A stretch of DNA of 64,000 nucleotides, from NCBI RefSeq assembly GCF_022201045.2, contig NC_068564.1, positions 4,154,001 through 4,218,000 on the forward strand. The letters run 5' to 3'. The position numbers and the translations under genes are program-made. Below the pieces are notes generated by a model. It was not told the origin of the DNA. It worked only from the letters and a program-made list of their open reading frames with translations, and did not search any database. This DNA comes from Citrus sinensis (lineage: Eukaryota > Streptophyta > Magnoliopsida > Sapindales > Rutaceae). The number at the start of each line of letters is the position of its first letter. Position 1 is the stretch's first letter. Below are positions 45,996-59,194 of this stretch, piece after piece.

Positions 45996-48900
45996 TCAAG
46001 GTCCAATCCAAATTCTTTCTTTGTTGTCTCGTGCGTACATTGCAACATCATCGTCAATAGAGTTTATGTTATCAGCACTTGGAAATTCAGTAGTCAACGA
46101 AGGGTATTCTACTGCATCTTCGCTTCTTTGTGTGGGTTTACCTCTTCTAGGCATTTGGCATACAACTGACCACTTCTTATCAAGCTGATCAGGTACATAA
46201 AAAACTTGGTTGGCTTGAGAAACTAAAATAAATAGATCAGATTTATGGCCCATTCGTTGCAAGTCTACCAAAGTAAATCCGAGTCTATCATTCATAACAC
46301 CACTTCTAGTATGTACCCAGTCACACTTCATTATTGGAATTCTAAAGATAACATAATATAGATCCCAAATCTCTCTAATCACTCCATAGTATGTGATGTT
46401 AGAAGTGACATGATTTTTATCTTTTGAACTTGCGACTAAAATTGTTTGTGCAACCAATGACACTCCACTATTTTGAGTAACTCTGTTTAAGTCTCGATCT
46501 GTTATAACAAAGTGAAAACCATTTATGTCATATCCAGGATATTGGAAAACATAAGGACGAGGCCCTTGGGATAACCAACGGATTGTTTGAGTAACAACGT
46601 GACCGTTCTCTATCAACATATTTACCTATTATTAATCGACATGAATATAATGTTAAATAAGCACAAACCGAAACATAAAGGAAAAAAGGAATTAATTAAA
46701 CTAATGTTATCAAAACCTTATCTGTTAGCCAATCTGCAAATGTTCGGTTGTGTTCATCTTGCAACCACTTCTCATTTTTTCGTGGATGGCAAAGTTGTAA
46801 CCAATCCTCATGCTCTCTAAAAATCAGTTAAAAAGAAAAAAATTTCAGGTTCCTAAACTACCAAAACCTGACAAATATAAAGCTAAAATAACACAAGTTA
46901 GATAACATCACCTTATATAAGGCTGAACTTCCTCAGTGTTATGCAAAATATACAAGTGTACTTGATCTAATTAAGTTCGATCAACTTCCACCATTTGTCC
47001 ACCACTCATGGGCTTGTCAATTTCTAAATTCTGCACATGTCCAGGTGGAACCCCAATTGTGGGCATGTTTTCCAAGTATTCTGCACAAAATTCTAATGCT
47101 TCCTCGACAATATAACTCTCCACTATGCAACCCTTAGGATAGTTACGGTTTCGAACATAACCTTTTAGAGTTTTCATGTATCGCTCAAAAGAATACATCC
47201 ATCGAAAATATACGGGACCATATTTTCTAACTTCACTCATTAAGTGAATAGTAAGATGAACCATTATGTTAAAAAAAGAAGGGGGAAAACATTTTTCAAG
47301 CAAGCACAAAGTCTCTACGATGTTTTTCTCCAATTCATCTAGCATTGTCACGTCAATCACAGTCACACACAACGAATTAAAGAAGAAACAAAACCTAATG
47401 ATAGCTTCTTTGACATGTTTGGGCAACACACACCTTACGGCAATTGGCAAAAGTTGTTGCATAAGAACATAATAGTCATGGGACTTAAGACCCTAGAGTT
47501 TGAAGTCTTTTTTTGACACAAGATTCCTAATATTTGAAGAGTATCCAGTAGGAACCTTGATACTTTTCAAAGCTGCACAGAATCTTGCTTTTTCCTCCTT
47601 AGTTAAGGTATGGCAAGCAGGAGGAAGCCATGTACGATTGTTGTTTCCTTTAACTTGTGGTGCTAAGGTGGGCCTAATTTTCATTTCCAAGAGATCCATC
47701 CTCGACTTCAGTCCATCTTTGGACTTTCCAGGAATATGCAGCAGTGTACCGTAGATGTTCTCACACACATTCTTTTCAATGTGCATAACATCTAATTGAT
47801 GCCGCACAAGCAAGTGCTTCCAATACTCTAAATTATAAAATATAGATTTCTTCTTCCACCACACGAGATTATCATTGTTCGCACTTTTACGCTTTTTACT
47901 ATTGCTTTTCCCCCATCTATTATCAATAGAGTCGACCAACTGGAAAATTCCCTCCCCGTTTAACAGTTTTGGAGGGGTTTCATCACACACACTATTGTCA
48001 AAGGCTTTTGCTTGGAACCGAAATTTATGACCATGAGGAAGCCAAAGCCGATGGCCAATGTATACATTTTTTCCACTGTGTTTAAGTCTACATTTTGGTG
48101 TTCCTACACCACAATATGGGCAGGCATAATATCCTTTAACAGTACATCCTGCTAAATTTCCGTATACCAGGAAGTCATTTATTGTCCATAGTAATACAAC
48201 CCGCAAATTAAAGTACTCATTTTTGTAGGCATCATATGCCTCCACCCCAACATCCCATAAAGTTTGCAAATCCTCAATAAGAGGTTGCAAATACACATCA
48301 ATGTCTAAACCCGGTTGTTGAGGACCAGAAATCAAGAATACAACATCATGAATTTTCGTTTCATGCACAACCATGGTGGAAGATTATAAGTAATAAGAAT
48401 TATTGGCCAGCAGCTATATGTACTACTAAGAGAGCTATGTGGATTGATTCCATCAGCTGATAGAGTTAGGCGAAGGTTTCTAGGATCGGATGCAAAGATC
48501 AACCATTTCTCATCTACTAACTTCCAAGATGGTAAGTCAGCCGAATGTCGGAGTTTACCATCAACCATCCTCTCATTTGCATGCCAACTCAAGTCCCTAG
48601 CAGTTTCGGATGACTGAAACATGCGCTTAAACCTAGGTATAGGAGGAAAATACCATAAAGTTTTTGCAGGAACCCCTTTCTTATATTGGTCTACAGTACC
48701 ATCATTTTTCTTCCATCTACATAACCCACAAGTAGGATATTCAAAAAGACCTTCATACTCTTTTCTGTAGAGTATGCAATCATTTGGGCAAGTATGAATT
48801 TTAACATATTCTAAGCCCAAAGCTGACATTGTCTTTTTGGCCTCATACATAGAGGTTGGAATTTCATTATTTTCAGGGAAAGCATCTGCTAAAACACTTA

Positions 48901-49389
48901 ACAATGCAGAAACGCTACTGTCAGACCACCCAAATCTACCCTTCACATTGAACAATTTCACTAAAAAGGATAACTTAGTAAATTTGTGCATCCTAGGTAC
49001 AAGGGTTTCTCAACATGTTCTAGTAACTCTTTGAATGCTTTAGGGTCCCCACAACAACCCTTATAAGCATCATTAATCATTTTTAACTTATTACCATTGT
49101 TAAACTCTATATTTTGTTGCTGAAAATGGTTTTCTCTTTGAGGAGAAGGACTCTTACGAATCTCTTCCCCGTGCCAAAACCAATTGTCGTATTTCACATC
49201 AAAACCATGCATATATAAATGATCTTTTACAGTTGTAGGTGTTTCAAATGATAAATTCCCACAATCAAGGCATGGACACCTAATGACGCTACTGCCTCCA
49301 GTATTTTTTATAGCAAAATTTATAAATTTCTGGACACCCTCTTCATATTCTGTCGACAGTCGATTACGTTGAATCCAAGATTTATTCAT
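45996..49389 (-). pseudogene. TNP2-like CACTA transposase, degenerate
   Basis: This is the main transposase type of En/Spm elements. From MNKSWIQRNRLSTEYEEG (ATG ending at 49389) it shows a transposase-associated domain with a CPCLDCGN zinc motif, the Transposase_21 core (LSADGINPHSSLSSTYSCWP), the QLDVMHIEKNVCENIYG segment, the DUF4218-type region (ERYMKTLKGYVRNR) and a C-terminal DUF4216-type block (45996-46625). Two introns near 46911-46817 and 46716-46626 fit GT-AG. At least four lesions are visible: a one-base loss near 48985, a frame change near 48335, TAG at 47495-47493 and TAA at 46973-46971. The catalytic core is therefore unlikely to be made. Confidence 0.85.
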
Positions 49390-51461
49390 TTTTGGCTTAA
49401 TAATTAATGTTCCTGACATATACATAAAACAAAGAAAGAATATACATACTTAGAATATTTGTCTAATGTTACAACACCATGTGAAATAAACAAAGTTAAA
49501 CCTACATGAGGCCTTTCAAATTAAACACAATTTGGCCCATATAGTTTTCTCTTTTATATTAAAAGAACAACTTACTTTACGGAAAAGCATGGTCATGCTC
49601 CATAAACAAATTTTAAAATTACAAATATAGCAACCAAGAAAGCTGATAAATTGAATTTCATACTTTTCAAAAGTTCACTCTCCTACTATACTATAAATAT
49701 AATAAATAAGACAGACCCCACAACAAACACATTACATAGTATCATAATTATAAATTTAAAGATATGTAAATTTTATATGTAAATTTTAAGCAAGTGTATA
49801 ACAACTTAAAAAAGTCAAATAATAGAGGATAAGAAATGGAACTTACTAGATTAAACACAACAATCTACTGTTATATCCAATTCCAGGTACAAATCCAGCA
49901 ACAATATTGATTACTGAAATATATTTTGAATGATCAGTTGATAAAATTCCAAAACTTGGATTCAAGAGGGCTAAAAAGGTACCAATAAATTACATTAATC
50001 ATATGAGTAAGCCTAAGAAGAAATAATAAACTACAACTTCAAATAATATACGTCAGTAGAACAAAAATGAAAGCAAACACAAAGAAAAGCTTCAAGTACC
50101 TTAATACAATGCCTTCAACAAATCAAGAACATCGAATTGTCACGTTTATGCAGCAATCACAACTATTTATATTTGACACGCAAATGTTACGACTCAAGAC
50201 AACAATAACAACAACAATACCACCAGATGCAAAATAGCTACAACACCACATGCATAGGTAGATGACAATGAGAGGTGAGAATCCCTCAATTTTACATAAC
50301 AGAATCAGTTACTAAGAATCCCTCCTCAGGCTTTGTTATAGACATTTCAGGCTAATATCACCATCTTCATACACTAACACTCATTTAACTTAACGAAGCT
50401 TCAATATCAGAAATGGCTAGAAAAAAAATTCACACACAAACACATGAATATAAATCAGAATTACCTAGAATAAAAAAAAAATAATAACATTATGCAATGC
50501 ACGATTACAACTCAAAACAGAGCTCAAAATTAACAACATTATATCTTCCTGAGAAATTATTTAGTAAATTGATTACCGAAATATATGCAATACATGCAAA
50601 TACATTTCAATTTTTTACAAATTATTTACTACTTTACATAAAAGTTGAATAAATAGTCAAAATTAAATACATGCAAATGCAGCAATGACTCACCAGTGGG
50701 TGTGAAGCTTCAATTCACCGTCAAGCCTATGGTTTCAACTTCGGCAACAATGATTTGGGTCTTCTTTCACGGTAAGCGATTGGGTTTCTTTTAGTCAATA
50801 AAAGTACCCTGGATGTTATTCTCATTCCAATTTGGGTTTCGATTAGCACTGACTTCATCCCAGCAAAGAGAGACGATTCAGTGAAACAACCAGAACGATT
50901 TTGAAAGTATGGGTGTTTGGGTGTCGTTAGTTTGCTATGGTCGGCCTTTGAGGGTTTGCTGCAAGTGTGCTAATCGATTTTGAGATTCCACAATAACGCT
51001 TGCAAATTTTCTGAACACTTAGAAAAAAATTTCCCTCTTTTCTCATAAAAATGTTTCCCCCTTTACAAAACGCAACGTTTTATTAATTGTTTTTTGTTAT
51101 TTACATTTCTGTTTTCCAAAAACTTGCGAAACATACAACTGAGACGGCATCGTTTCACTTCTATTTTAGTAATATAATATTTTTAAAAATTAAGTCAAAC
51201 CCGCGTAATTAAAATCAACATAAAAAATCAGTCTTTCATTCTTGATAGCCAAATAATTTATCACCAGTCTAGCATAGTTTCTTGATATATGATATTTATA
51301 TCACCAATATATCATAATTTCTTGATAAACGATATTTCTATCACAACTATGTCATAAGTGTATGAAAGAAACTAAATCTATCACGATTCTATTGTTGTAG
51401 GCCTCCAGACCAAAAACTGTCACACAGAGGACTGTCATAGTATGTACTTTTTCTTGTAGTG
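49390..51461. other. Non-coding end of the 10.5-kb CACTA
   Basis: This is AT-rich sequence between the start of the TNP2-like gene and the right terminus, probably the transposon promoter and subterminal region. Around 50700-50970 it is less AT-rich and resembles a leader. No gene is supported. Confidence 0.6.
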
Positions 51462-54400
51462 TTCTTCCACCTTTGATTATCAATTATGAGATTTAAGATT
51501 TGCCAGCTTGTTGCTCAGATCAAATCAACATTTAGAATGCGTAAATATGTGTATTTACCATACTATAAATTCGTTGTAATGAATAAAACAGTACTTTTGA
51601 AGTGTTCTTAAATCCTATATACAGTTGAGAGTTAGAAAATATCAGATGAGAATGATAGAAAACGAAATAATTTTGATTTTTGTCTTATATGAAACATATC
51701 AAATTGTAATCTTTTTTTTTCTTTTCTTTTGGAAAATGCTCCTAATAAGTTTCTAAGCTCGCAAAAATTGCCTCTTGTGGAAGTTGGATGCTTATGTACC
51801 TTTTTAGTAATTTTAAATTGGGACTTAAATATTGGGTCCCAAGCATTATTCTTAATTAATTGGTTTACGAGTAATGATACAGCCACAAACTCTTTTATAA
51901 AATTATCTTATACAAACTGATGTGATATAATAAAATTGGTAGAATTAAATATCTGTTGGTTCACATGATTTATTTTTATTATTTTGTATTTTCATTCAAC
52001 CATATGAATTAATGTTACATCAGTTTGTATAAGATAAGTTTGTATAAGAGTTTGTGCCCCTATCATCACTCTTGGTTTATAACAATGTCAATGAAATTTT
52101 TCTTTTTATGATAATTAATGAAGTAATTAAAAATCATCTTCTAATTAAAGTCAATCCAAACCAACTAATAATATATGGCCTCTCTCTCATTGTGGGGCTG
52201 TTTTTTGAAAAGTCAATGGTTGTTTTTTGGTTGCTTTAATAAGCCATATTTTTTGGAATTTATTCGTCATTTTATGTTGAGTTGTATGCTGTTGTATCCA
52301 ATGGTTGGTCTCATATTTGGTTTGAGTGTGAGTCCGTTGCTACCGTTCCTTGTCTTTAGCATTCAAATTATCACCCTCTTTGGGATAGTTATGTAAATCA
52401 ATTTGTTGGCTGAATTCACTACAAGAAAAATGACCTACGATGACAGGTACATGTGTGACAGTTCTTAGCCTAAGTCTCTTATTTTACAGACTATATGACA
52501 GACATGTGATAAAAAAATTTTATGTCAATAAAATACGATAAAATTGTGATAAAAATTTGTTCTATCATAATAGTAAGACTGATTTGTGATAAATATTTAG
52601 ATTATCATAAATTAATGACTAGTCTATGATAGTGATTTTGGCCGTTAGGAAATTTGAAATAAATTTTTATTTTGACTTTATTTTCGAAGATTTGACTTAA
52701 AATTTTAAAATGATTTTGTTAACCAAGATAAATCAAAAATGAAGGAAAAAAAAAAGAAACTGTAGTGTTTAGAGAAAAAGTAAATAACAATGAATAAACA
52801 AAAAACACTTCATATCGGTTTTTTTTTCCAAGTGTTCAGCAAAAACTCAAACATCTCTCACCCTCACACGGTTTCACTCTCGTAACAACCTATTGCCTCA
52901 AACCCTTACATCAGTAACAACCTTGATTTTGTCTCATGTCCCGGCATCGATTTTGCCTTGTCACCCGCCATCGATTTTGCCATCATCGAGATCCACATGA
53001 GGAACCCACTGAACGTGTGCTGCCACCGTTGCATTTCAAAACCCTAACTGAATACCCACCATTGATTAAGCTCAATTTTTTTATTAACACTGGTAATTAT
53101 TCTCTTTATTTTCTCTTGCATGTCAATTTAATTAAAATTTATTGTCAATTTCAACACTAAAGGTGTAGTTCTAAGCACTAAAGGTTTATCTAAAATTTGT
53201 TCACTGTGTTGGAAAAATGGAATTTTTCCCTAAAAGTTATGTGCTCAAATGTACTAGTTTGTTGAAATGAACGAAATCTGAACCTATAGAATGATTTCGG
53301 TTTTGTTCTTGTGCGGCTAATCACCTTAGCGTTTTGTTCAGTCTTCAAATTGGGGATCCAATTATTTTCTTCTCAGTTCTTGTGCGGTTGATCTTCTTTG
53401 TTGGCCGAGGGCTTTGCACCTATGCTTCCATTGATGTTATCGCAGCCATCACAGTCGATTTGGGTCTTTTAATACTTGATTCTTTGAGGAAAAGTAACAT
53501 GTCTGCTTAATAGAAATACGTTGGAGCAAAGACTTTAGTAGATAATAATGCTACTTCTGAGGTTAGCTTGACTTTAATGCTCTGTTTTTGTATGCATTTA
53601 GTTACTGTACAATTTTTGTTGCAAAGGCCTTATCTGCTTAGCATAGTTTTGCTTACTCAATTAGTTATAATTTTTTGAATTTGGTTGTGGTTTTTTGCAA
53701 AATTTCTTTCCAATCCATATTAGTTCACCTTTATGACCAACTTGGACATAAAGACAACGTCGATTGGCTGTGGTTTTTTGCAAAACTTCATTCCAATCCA
53801 TATTATATATTATAAATCTTTCATTTGCAATTGGTATCATATGAATAGCTTCAATATTGAGATTTTAATGAGTTTTTGAAGCTGGCTGTAGGATGTGCAG
53901 GAATTTATTTTACCTTTCTGACCAACCTAGATATATTATTAAAACTCTATCTATTAGCTATGCTTTTTGCAACGTTTCTTTTCAATTCCTATGATTTACT
54001 TATCAATCTATGCTCCAGTGCCTTATGCCAAGAATGGTTTTGCATTTTAATCATATTTCTTGCTACTCAATGCGATGGTTTTATTTTTCACTTGGTGGAC
54101 AGAGAGTTGGGTTTTACCTTTTCATTTTCTATTAGCAAACATCAATAGCATCATGAGATCTTATACAATGGACTAAGGGCTGCTCTACAGAGGATATGGT
54201 TAATCGTACTTTCTCTACTCCTTTTTTGTAGCATTTTAATAATGATCCTACAACTAGATAATTGTAGTTGTAGCTTCCAGACGTGTTGATTGTCCAAAAT
54301 AAGTGTTAACTACATTGATAGTTTGTCATTCTTGCATACAAATAGACACTTTAGGTACCATATAAAGCTGCAAAAATTAAGGCTTGCGAAGAATTTTTTG

Positions 54401-55469
54401 ATGCAATTTTTAGATGTTTTATTGTAGTATATTTGCATATTTTCATCCATCAAATTTTTTATGCAATAATATGATTTTCTTTTATCAAATCATTGTAAAC
54501 GTATGAAAAAGTCACCTTTCACAATGATAGTAACCTTTTTGCTCTGTTTTAGAATTTCTTTGATTTCCCTATAGTACTTTTGATTTGCATATTAGCATCT
54601 TAAAATTTGTTGCGATTCTAGTCTTATACTTAAGTAGTCAACATACACATCAATACTTTCATTACTAAAGAAATTTAGTTTAGTCTGTGCCTTTGCTTAT
54701 AGTTAGCAGTCAAAGCTTTCATATGATTTGCCGTGTTTCATTCTCCATTCAAGCACTTGGGAGTTAAGATTGCTTGAAAAGCTTTCCATGAGGAAAGAGG
54801 TGAACTTCCTTTCTTTGATGAATTTACTAATTTACTTTTGAGACTATTGCAAAGAGTAAAATGGATAAAATTTAGTTGACGACTTACTGGTTTGATTGAA
54901 ATGATGATTTGGTTATAGCTTCTAAGCATACAATAGCTCAGCCGGTTTGCCTAAAGAATGAAAATGCATTGGTTCATGATTCATTTTGTTGAAACTAGTT
55001 ATAATTTTGTTAATGGGCAAAAGTTTAAGAATTTTATCCAACATGTTAAAATTTGCAAGAGAGGTAATGATTTCTTTTCACTTAAGAATTAAGATAATTT
55101 AAATTTTTTATCATTTGCCTACACTTAGAATTAATTATATCATACATTGCCTTAAAATGACTTTAGGTACTCAGTCTTATTTTCAAAACACCAAAATCTC
55201 ACTCAATTCGTTTTAATGCAGCCTTATATACTTACACTTTTGTTTAGACCTTATGGAATTCTTATAATTGATATGACAACCTCTACTATGTATTACTTGG
55301 ATTCAATAGTTAGTGCAGCACATGTGCATGCAATTAGAGCGGCCAGCTGCATGTTTGCTTGCTTCACTGATATCTTTGGATTTTGATTGTGCTTAAAGCC
55401 AAACCAAAAAGCTGTGCATAACATAAAAGAAGCTCCATCGCATCACATCAGTAAGCTTTCAAAAAAGTC

Positions 55470-56209
55470 TGTCATGACCCAACCCAGACCTGGCAAGATA
55501 TTGTCCGCTTTGGGCCTTAACAAGGCCCGCACGAATTTGTTCTTGGGGCGCCCATACACCCCAAAACGCATCTTGCCAATTAAGGTGTGGATCACCCCTT
55601 ATAAACCCAGCATCTCTCCCGTGCTTTGCCGATGTGGGATTCGCCTAGGGTGTTACATACACCCCCCCTTGGGGACTCAGCGTCCTCGCTGAGGTTTGCC
55701 CCACCATCGCTCAAGAGGACACGCGGAGCCGCTCTGATACCATAATGTCATGACCCAACCCAGACCTGGCAAGATATTGTCCGCTTTGGGCCTTAACAAG
55801 GCCCGCACGAATTTGTTCTTGGGGCGCCCATACACCCCAAAACGCGTCTTGCCAATTAAGGTGTGGATCACCCCTTATAAACCTAGCATCTCTCCCGTGC
55901 TTTGCCGATGTGGCATTCGCCTAGGGTGTTACATACACCCCCCCTTGGGGACTCAGCGTCCTCGCTGAGGTTTGCCCCACCATCGCTCAAGAGGACACGC
56001 GGAGCCGCTCTGATACCATAATGTCATGACCCAACCCAGACCTGGCAAGATATTGTCTGCTTTGGGCCTTAACAAGGCCCGCACGGATTTGTTCTTGGGG
56101 CGCCCATACACCCCAAAACGCGTCTTGCCAATTAAGGTATGGATCACCCCTTATAAACCCAGCATCTCTCCCGTGCTTTGCCGATGTGGGATTCGCCTAG
56201 GGTGTTACA
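55470..56209 (-). mobile_element. Tandem TRIM retroelement: LTR-internal-LTR-internal-LTR
   Basis: Three 188-bp LTRs (55470-55657, 55746-55933, 56022-56209) are separated by two 88-bp internal domains. On the minus strand each LTR runs TGTAACACCC to TCATGACA. The internal domain begins with TGGTATCAGAGC, the complement of initiator tRNA-Met, as primer site, and ends with a G-rich polypurine tract (AAGGGGGGG). AAGTC flanks the whole array (55465-55469 and 56210-56214). The five blocks therefore entered as one insertion. Differences between copies are few. The frames that cross the LTRs are not genes. Confidence 0.95.
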
Positions 56210-56780
56210 AAGTCTGTGGTAATTGCAAGGGAGATGTTTTAAGATCATTTTTCCCACCATGTTTTGATGATGTTATATTTACTTGTGCAGTTACCTAACT
56301 TGTTACACTTGCTATGTTGGAATTTTATGAAGATGGTGGGTATTGCTGGAGTTGGCCTCTTTTTTCTTTGATGCAAAAACAGGTCCTGAGTATTGGTGCA
56401 TCTTTGCACGTTTTTAGCTTTTTCTTAGATTGGTATTTGCTGTATGCTTCACTAAAACTGCTAGAATGATTTTTTTTTTTGGTATGATCAATGTTGTTGG
56501 ATTTTGTTGTGTTGCTGGAAACGAACTGATCATGGTTCATTAGTCTCAAAACTGCTAGTCTTCTACATGCTGAAATTTGGTTTTTATGTTGTTACAATAC
56601 TCTTCTATTTATGTTGGACTTGTAACTTGTATTTGGTTAAATTATGTTTGTTGACAATTATCGATAATTATTCAGTGTTATTCATTTCATTTTCTTTGTT
56701 AGTGAATTTTTAATTGCAATATTCATTTTAACAATCTAATTAATTAACTTAATTATGAAATTTTAATTTCTAAATCAATT

Positions 56781-57330
56781 GCAAAATTTTTATTAAAATG
56801 ATAAGCATTTCCTGGTAGTAACAAAATAGTCATTTTTATTAATTATAAATTTAATTTCAGAATTAATTGTAAAAAAAATTCAATTAGTTATAATTTTCAT
56901 TTTTCGCGCCAAATTTAAGATTTCCTGCTAAAAATTCAAAATATAGCATGCGAAATGAAAAAAAAGGGTCAAATTCAAAATTATTATATTTCCCTCTAAA
57001 TAAAGTTATGATAGTTGTGTGACTGGTTATATCCATCACAGGTTGTGACAGGTATTGCAAGATTTTTATTAAAATGATAAGCATTTCATGGTAGTAACAA
57101 AATAGTCATTTTTATTAATTATAAATTTAATTTCAGAATTAATTGTAAAAAAAAAATCAATTAGTTATAATTTTCATTTTTGCGCCAAATTTAAGATTTC
57201 CCGCTAAAAATTCAAAATATAGCATGCGAAATGAAAAAAAAAGGGGTCAAATTCAAAATTATTATATTTCCCTCTAAATAAAGTTATGATAGTTGTGTGA
57301 CAGGTTATATTCATCACAGGCTGTGACGGG
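56781..57330. repeat. Two-copy 276-bp tandem duplication in the CACTA subterminal region
   Basis: 56781-57056 and 57057 to about 57330 align throughout (GCAA(A/G)ATTTTTATTAAAATG start; AGTTATGATAGTTGTGTGAC end) with a handful of changes. Each copy contains CATCACAGG...TGTGAC(A/G)GG-type subterminal motifs, so the putative transposase-binding region is doubled. Confidence 0.88.
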
Positions 57331-57446
57331 TATTATTCTGTCATCAATTCTTGACGTTGACTACAATGACGGTATGAACAACCGTCATCCACCCCATATT
57401 ATGACATTTTTACCTGTCATAGTAGGTCCTTTTTCTTGTAGTGATT

Positions 57447-57919
57447 TTATTTGTATTTTTTGATCTGATCCCTCAAATGCTCTCTTATTTACAAAGAAAT
57501 GACCACAATAGCTGATACTTTAACCAATATTGAATTGGCTTGTTGGAATTTGTGGGATAATCGGTCCAGCTGCTTCTTAATTTCCACGAAATACGTTGTT
57601 GTTGGGCTGCAGATAATGAAAAATAGATTTAAATTTAGTGCTGAGAACTTATGCTTAATTCTTCATAATTTTCTGTTACATGTGTATGTATAGCAATGTA
57701 TGATTAAGATTTAATTAATTTTTTTTTCTCCTTTAATGAAGATTCTGAATTTATAAAAGAAAATAATAATCCCTGAAGAAAATTCTTAGTTTGAATTCAA
57801 AACTTTCGTTGACCATCTCAAAAGCTACGTGAAATAATCTTCTATTACTTTTTCTTAATAAACCTCACGTCAGCGAGGTAATAAAATATAAAGAAAGTTC
57901 AGCTGCAAGAATAATGGAA
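57447..57919. other. Spacer between the 5-kb CACTA and the next element
   Basis: About 470 bp of AT-rich single-copy-looking DNA. No gene, RNA or repeat was recognised. Confidence 0.5.
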
Positions 57920-58263
57920 TTTTCAATAGAGAAATGCTAAGGAGCGAGAGGGACGAGAGAAGGACGAGAGAAACGGCATTCTCTCCTGCCGTTTCCTCCT
58001 CTCGTTTCCTCTCACTCATTAAACATAAAAAAAATAAAAGAAATGATCAAATGAATAAACAAATGGCGTTGGAATGTTTCACTTTCCTCTCTCCTTGACT
58101 TTTTCACTTTCCCCCACCTGAAACTTTCCTCTCTCTTTCACTTTCATTTTCCTCCATTTTCGTCAGTTCTCCCGCAGCTTCACTTTCACGCTTCTTCTCA
58201 CGACCTCCTCCCTCTTCCCCTCTCTCGGCAAAGATTAAGTGAGCAGTGACTTTTTTCAGCTTG

Positions 58264-58386
58264 TTCTTTTTGTTTTAATTTTTTGTTATGTGAAAGATCT
58301 GGCGTGGAATTTAAGTGTATTGTGAAAGTTAAGTTCTTTTTGTTTTAATTTTTTGTTATGTGAAATATCTGGCGTGAAATTTAAGT
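58264..58386. repeat. 53-bp direct repeat, period 70
   Basis: 58264-58316 and 58334-58386 (ttctttttgttttaattttt and onward to ggcgtg(g/a)aatttaagt) differ at two or so bases. Confidence 0.85.
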
Positions 58387-59194
58387 TTTGTTTGGTTGAC
58401 GGTTTCTTGTGTTCTTGTGTTGGTTGGCGATTTCTTGTGTTTGTCTTTGTTTATTTTTGAACTGTCTGAACCGAGATGCATCAAGTTCTTATTTGTAAAT
58501 TTATCTTTGAACTGTCAGAATTGGGATTTAAGTTAGAAAAAGTGGCAAGAATTCTTTTACCAAACAATTACATTTTTCCACTTCATATGACAAGAACAAA
58601 CAAACCATTATATCCCAATTGACAGGAACCAAAAATTTTAAACAAATGTTCAATAAACCATCATGCCTTCAAATTCTTTTCTTTATTCACTCTCTCAGAT
58701 TGCTAATTTTTGGGGATTAATTTCCATTGCTATCAATTAGCCTATTTATAAGCTCGGAGCACAATTTATAGCCACACAATTTCCTTCACCTGCTAAGCAC
58801 CACACTCAGGACATATAGCCTAATTTTTCCACAAAAACAATATTAATTTATTTGTTGCAGATTCCTCGTTATTATCCAAAATAGACCGAACTTTTGCCCT
58901 AATTTTTTTCACCCAAAATCAATATTAAGTTCTCTGCGTGGATGTCAAGTTATTTCCCATAATAAAGAATGAATTGTTTAATCAATGTACTCCTACCCAA
59001 TTTTATTGAAAGGAGAATTGAGTCCCAGCACACTCAAGGAAACTTAAGTGCATGGCGCCATTGAGACATGAGCCAATTGGCTGGATTTGAAGTGTAACGC
59101 TTAAACTTTCAAAATGAACAATATTAAAAAAAAAACAGATGAATAATATTACAGACACGACTTCTCACAAACAGGCTAACCAAAGCGTGAGGCA

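Larger units (their letters stand above)
40921..51461. mobile_element. CACTA (En/Spm) transposon, 10.5 kb, with degenerate coding genes
   Basis: The ends CACTAAAAGAAAAAGTGCCT and, reversed, CACTACAAGAAAAAGTA bound the element, with the 3-bp TTC target duplication at 40918-40920 and 51462-51464. Subterminal regions repeat short motifs around TGTCATAG/CTATGACA. Both coding regions lie on the minus strand and are broken. Unit 1 and 2 sequence lacks the insertion, so it is younger than the triplication, yet the genes are already disabled. It may therefore have moved as a defective copy using transposase from elsewhere. Confidence 0.93.
38535..52619. repeat. Tandem triplication, unit 3, expanded by insertions
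   Basis: Homology to units 1 and 2 starts at ATAGCAAG (38535) and runs through peptide gene 6 and the 3' flank to about 52619 inside the complete 5-kb CACTA. Two younger insertions interrupt it: a hAT element at 39319-40289 and a CACTA at 40921-51461. Subtracting these leaves roughly the same 3-kb content. It is the only unit whose CACTA end continues into a full element, so it probably keeps the ancestral right border. Confidence 0.88.
52417..57443. mobile_element. Non-autonomous CACTA transposon, 5.0 kb
   Basis: The ends CACTACAAGAAAAATGACCT and, reversed, CACTACAAGAAAAAGGACCT are flanked by ATT on both sides (52414-52416 and 57444-57446). The last 140 bp match the inverted left end of the 10.5-kb CACTA closely, so the two share a family. 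No transposase remains; the interior is AT-rich with a nested TRIM at 55470 and a subterminal duplication at 56781. Its left 190-200 bp recur at the two triplication junctions, so it was present before the triplication. Confidence 0.92.

Noticed and set aside
53876-54148. 90-codon hydrophobic plus-strand frame in the 5-kb CACTA
   Set aside because: T-rich sequence gives Phe/Leu-rich translations; no signal peptide start context, splice signals or homologous family was seen.
55387-56298. Repeated frames of 64-101 codons beginning MTQPRPGK or MIHTLIGK
   Set aside because: They cross the TRIM LTRs in both orientations and simply reflect the 276-bp LTR plus internal repeat.
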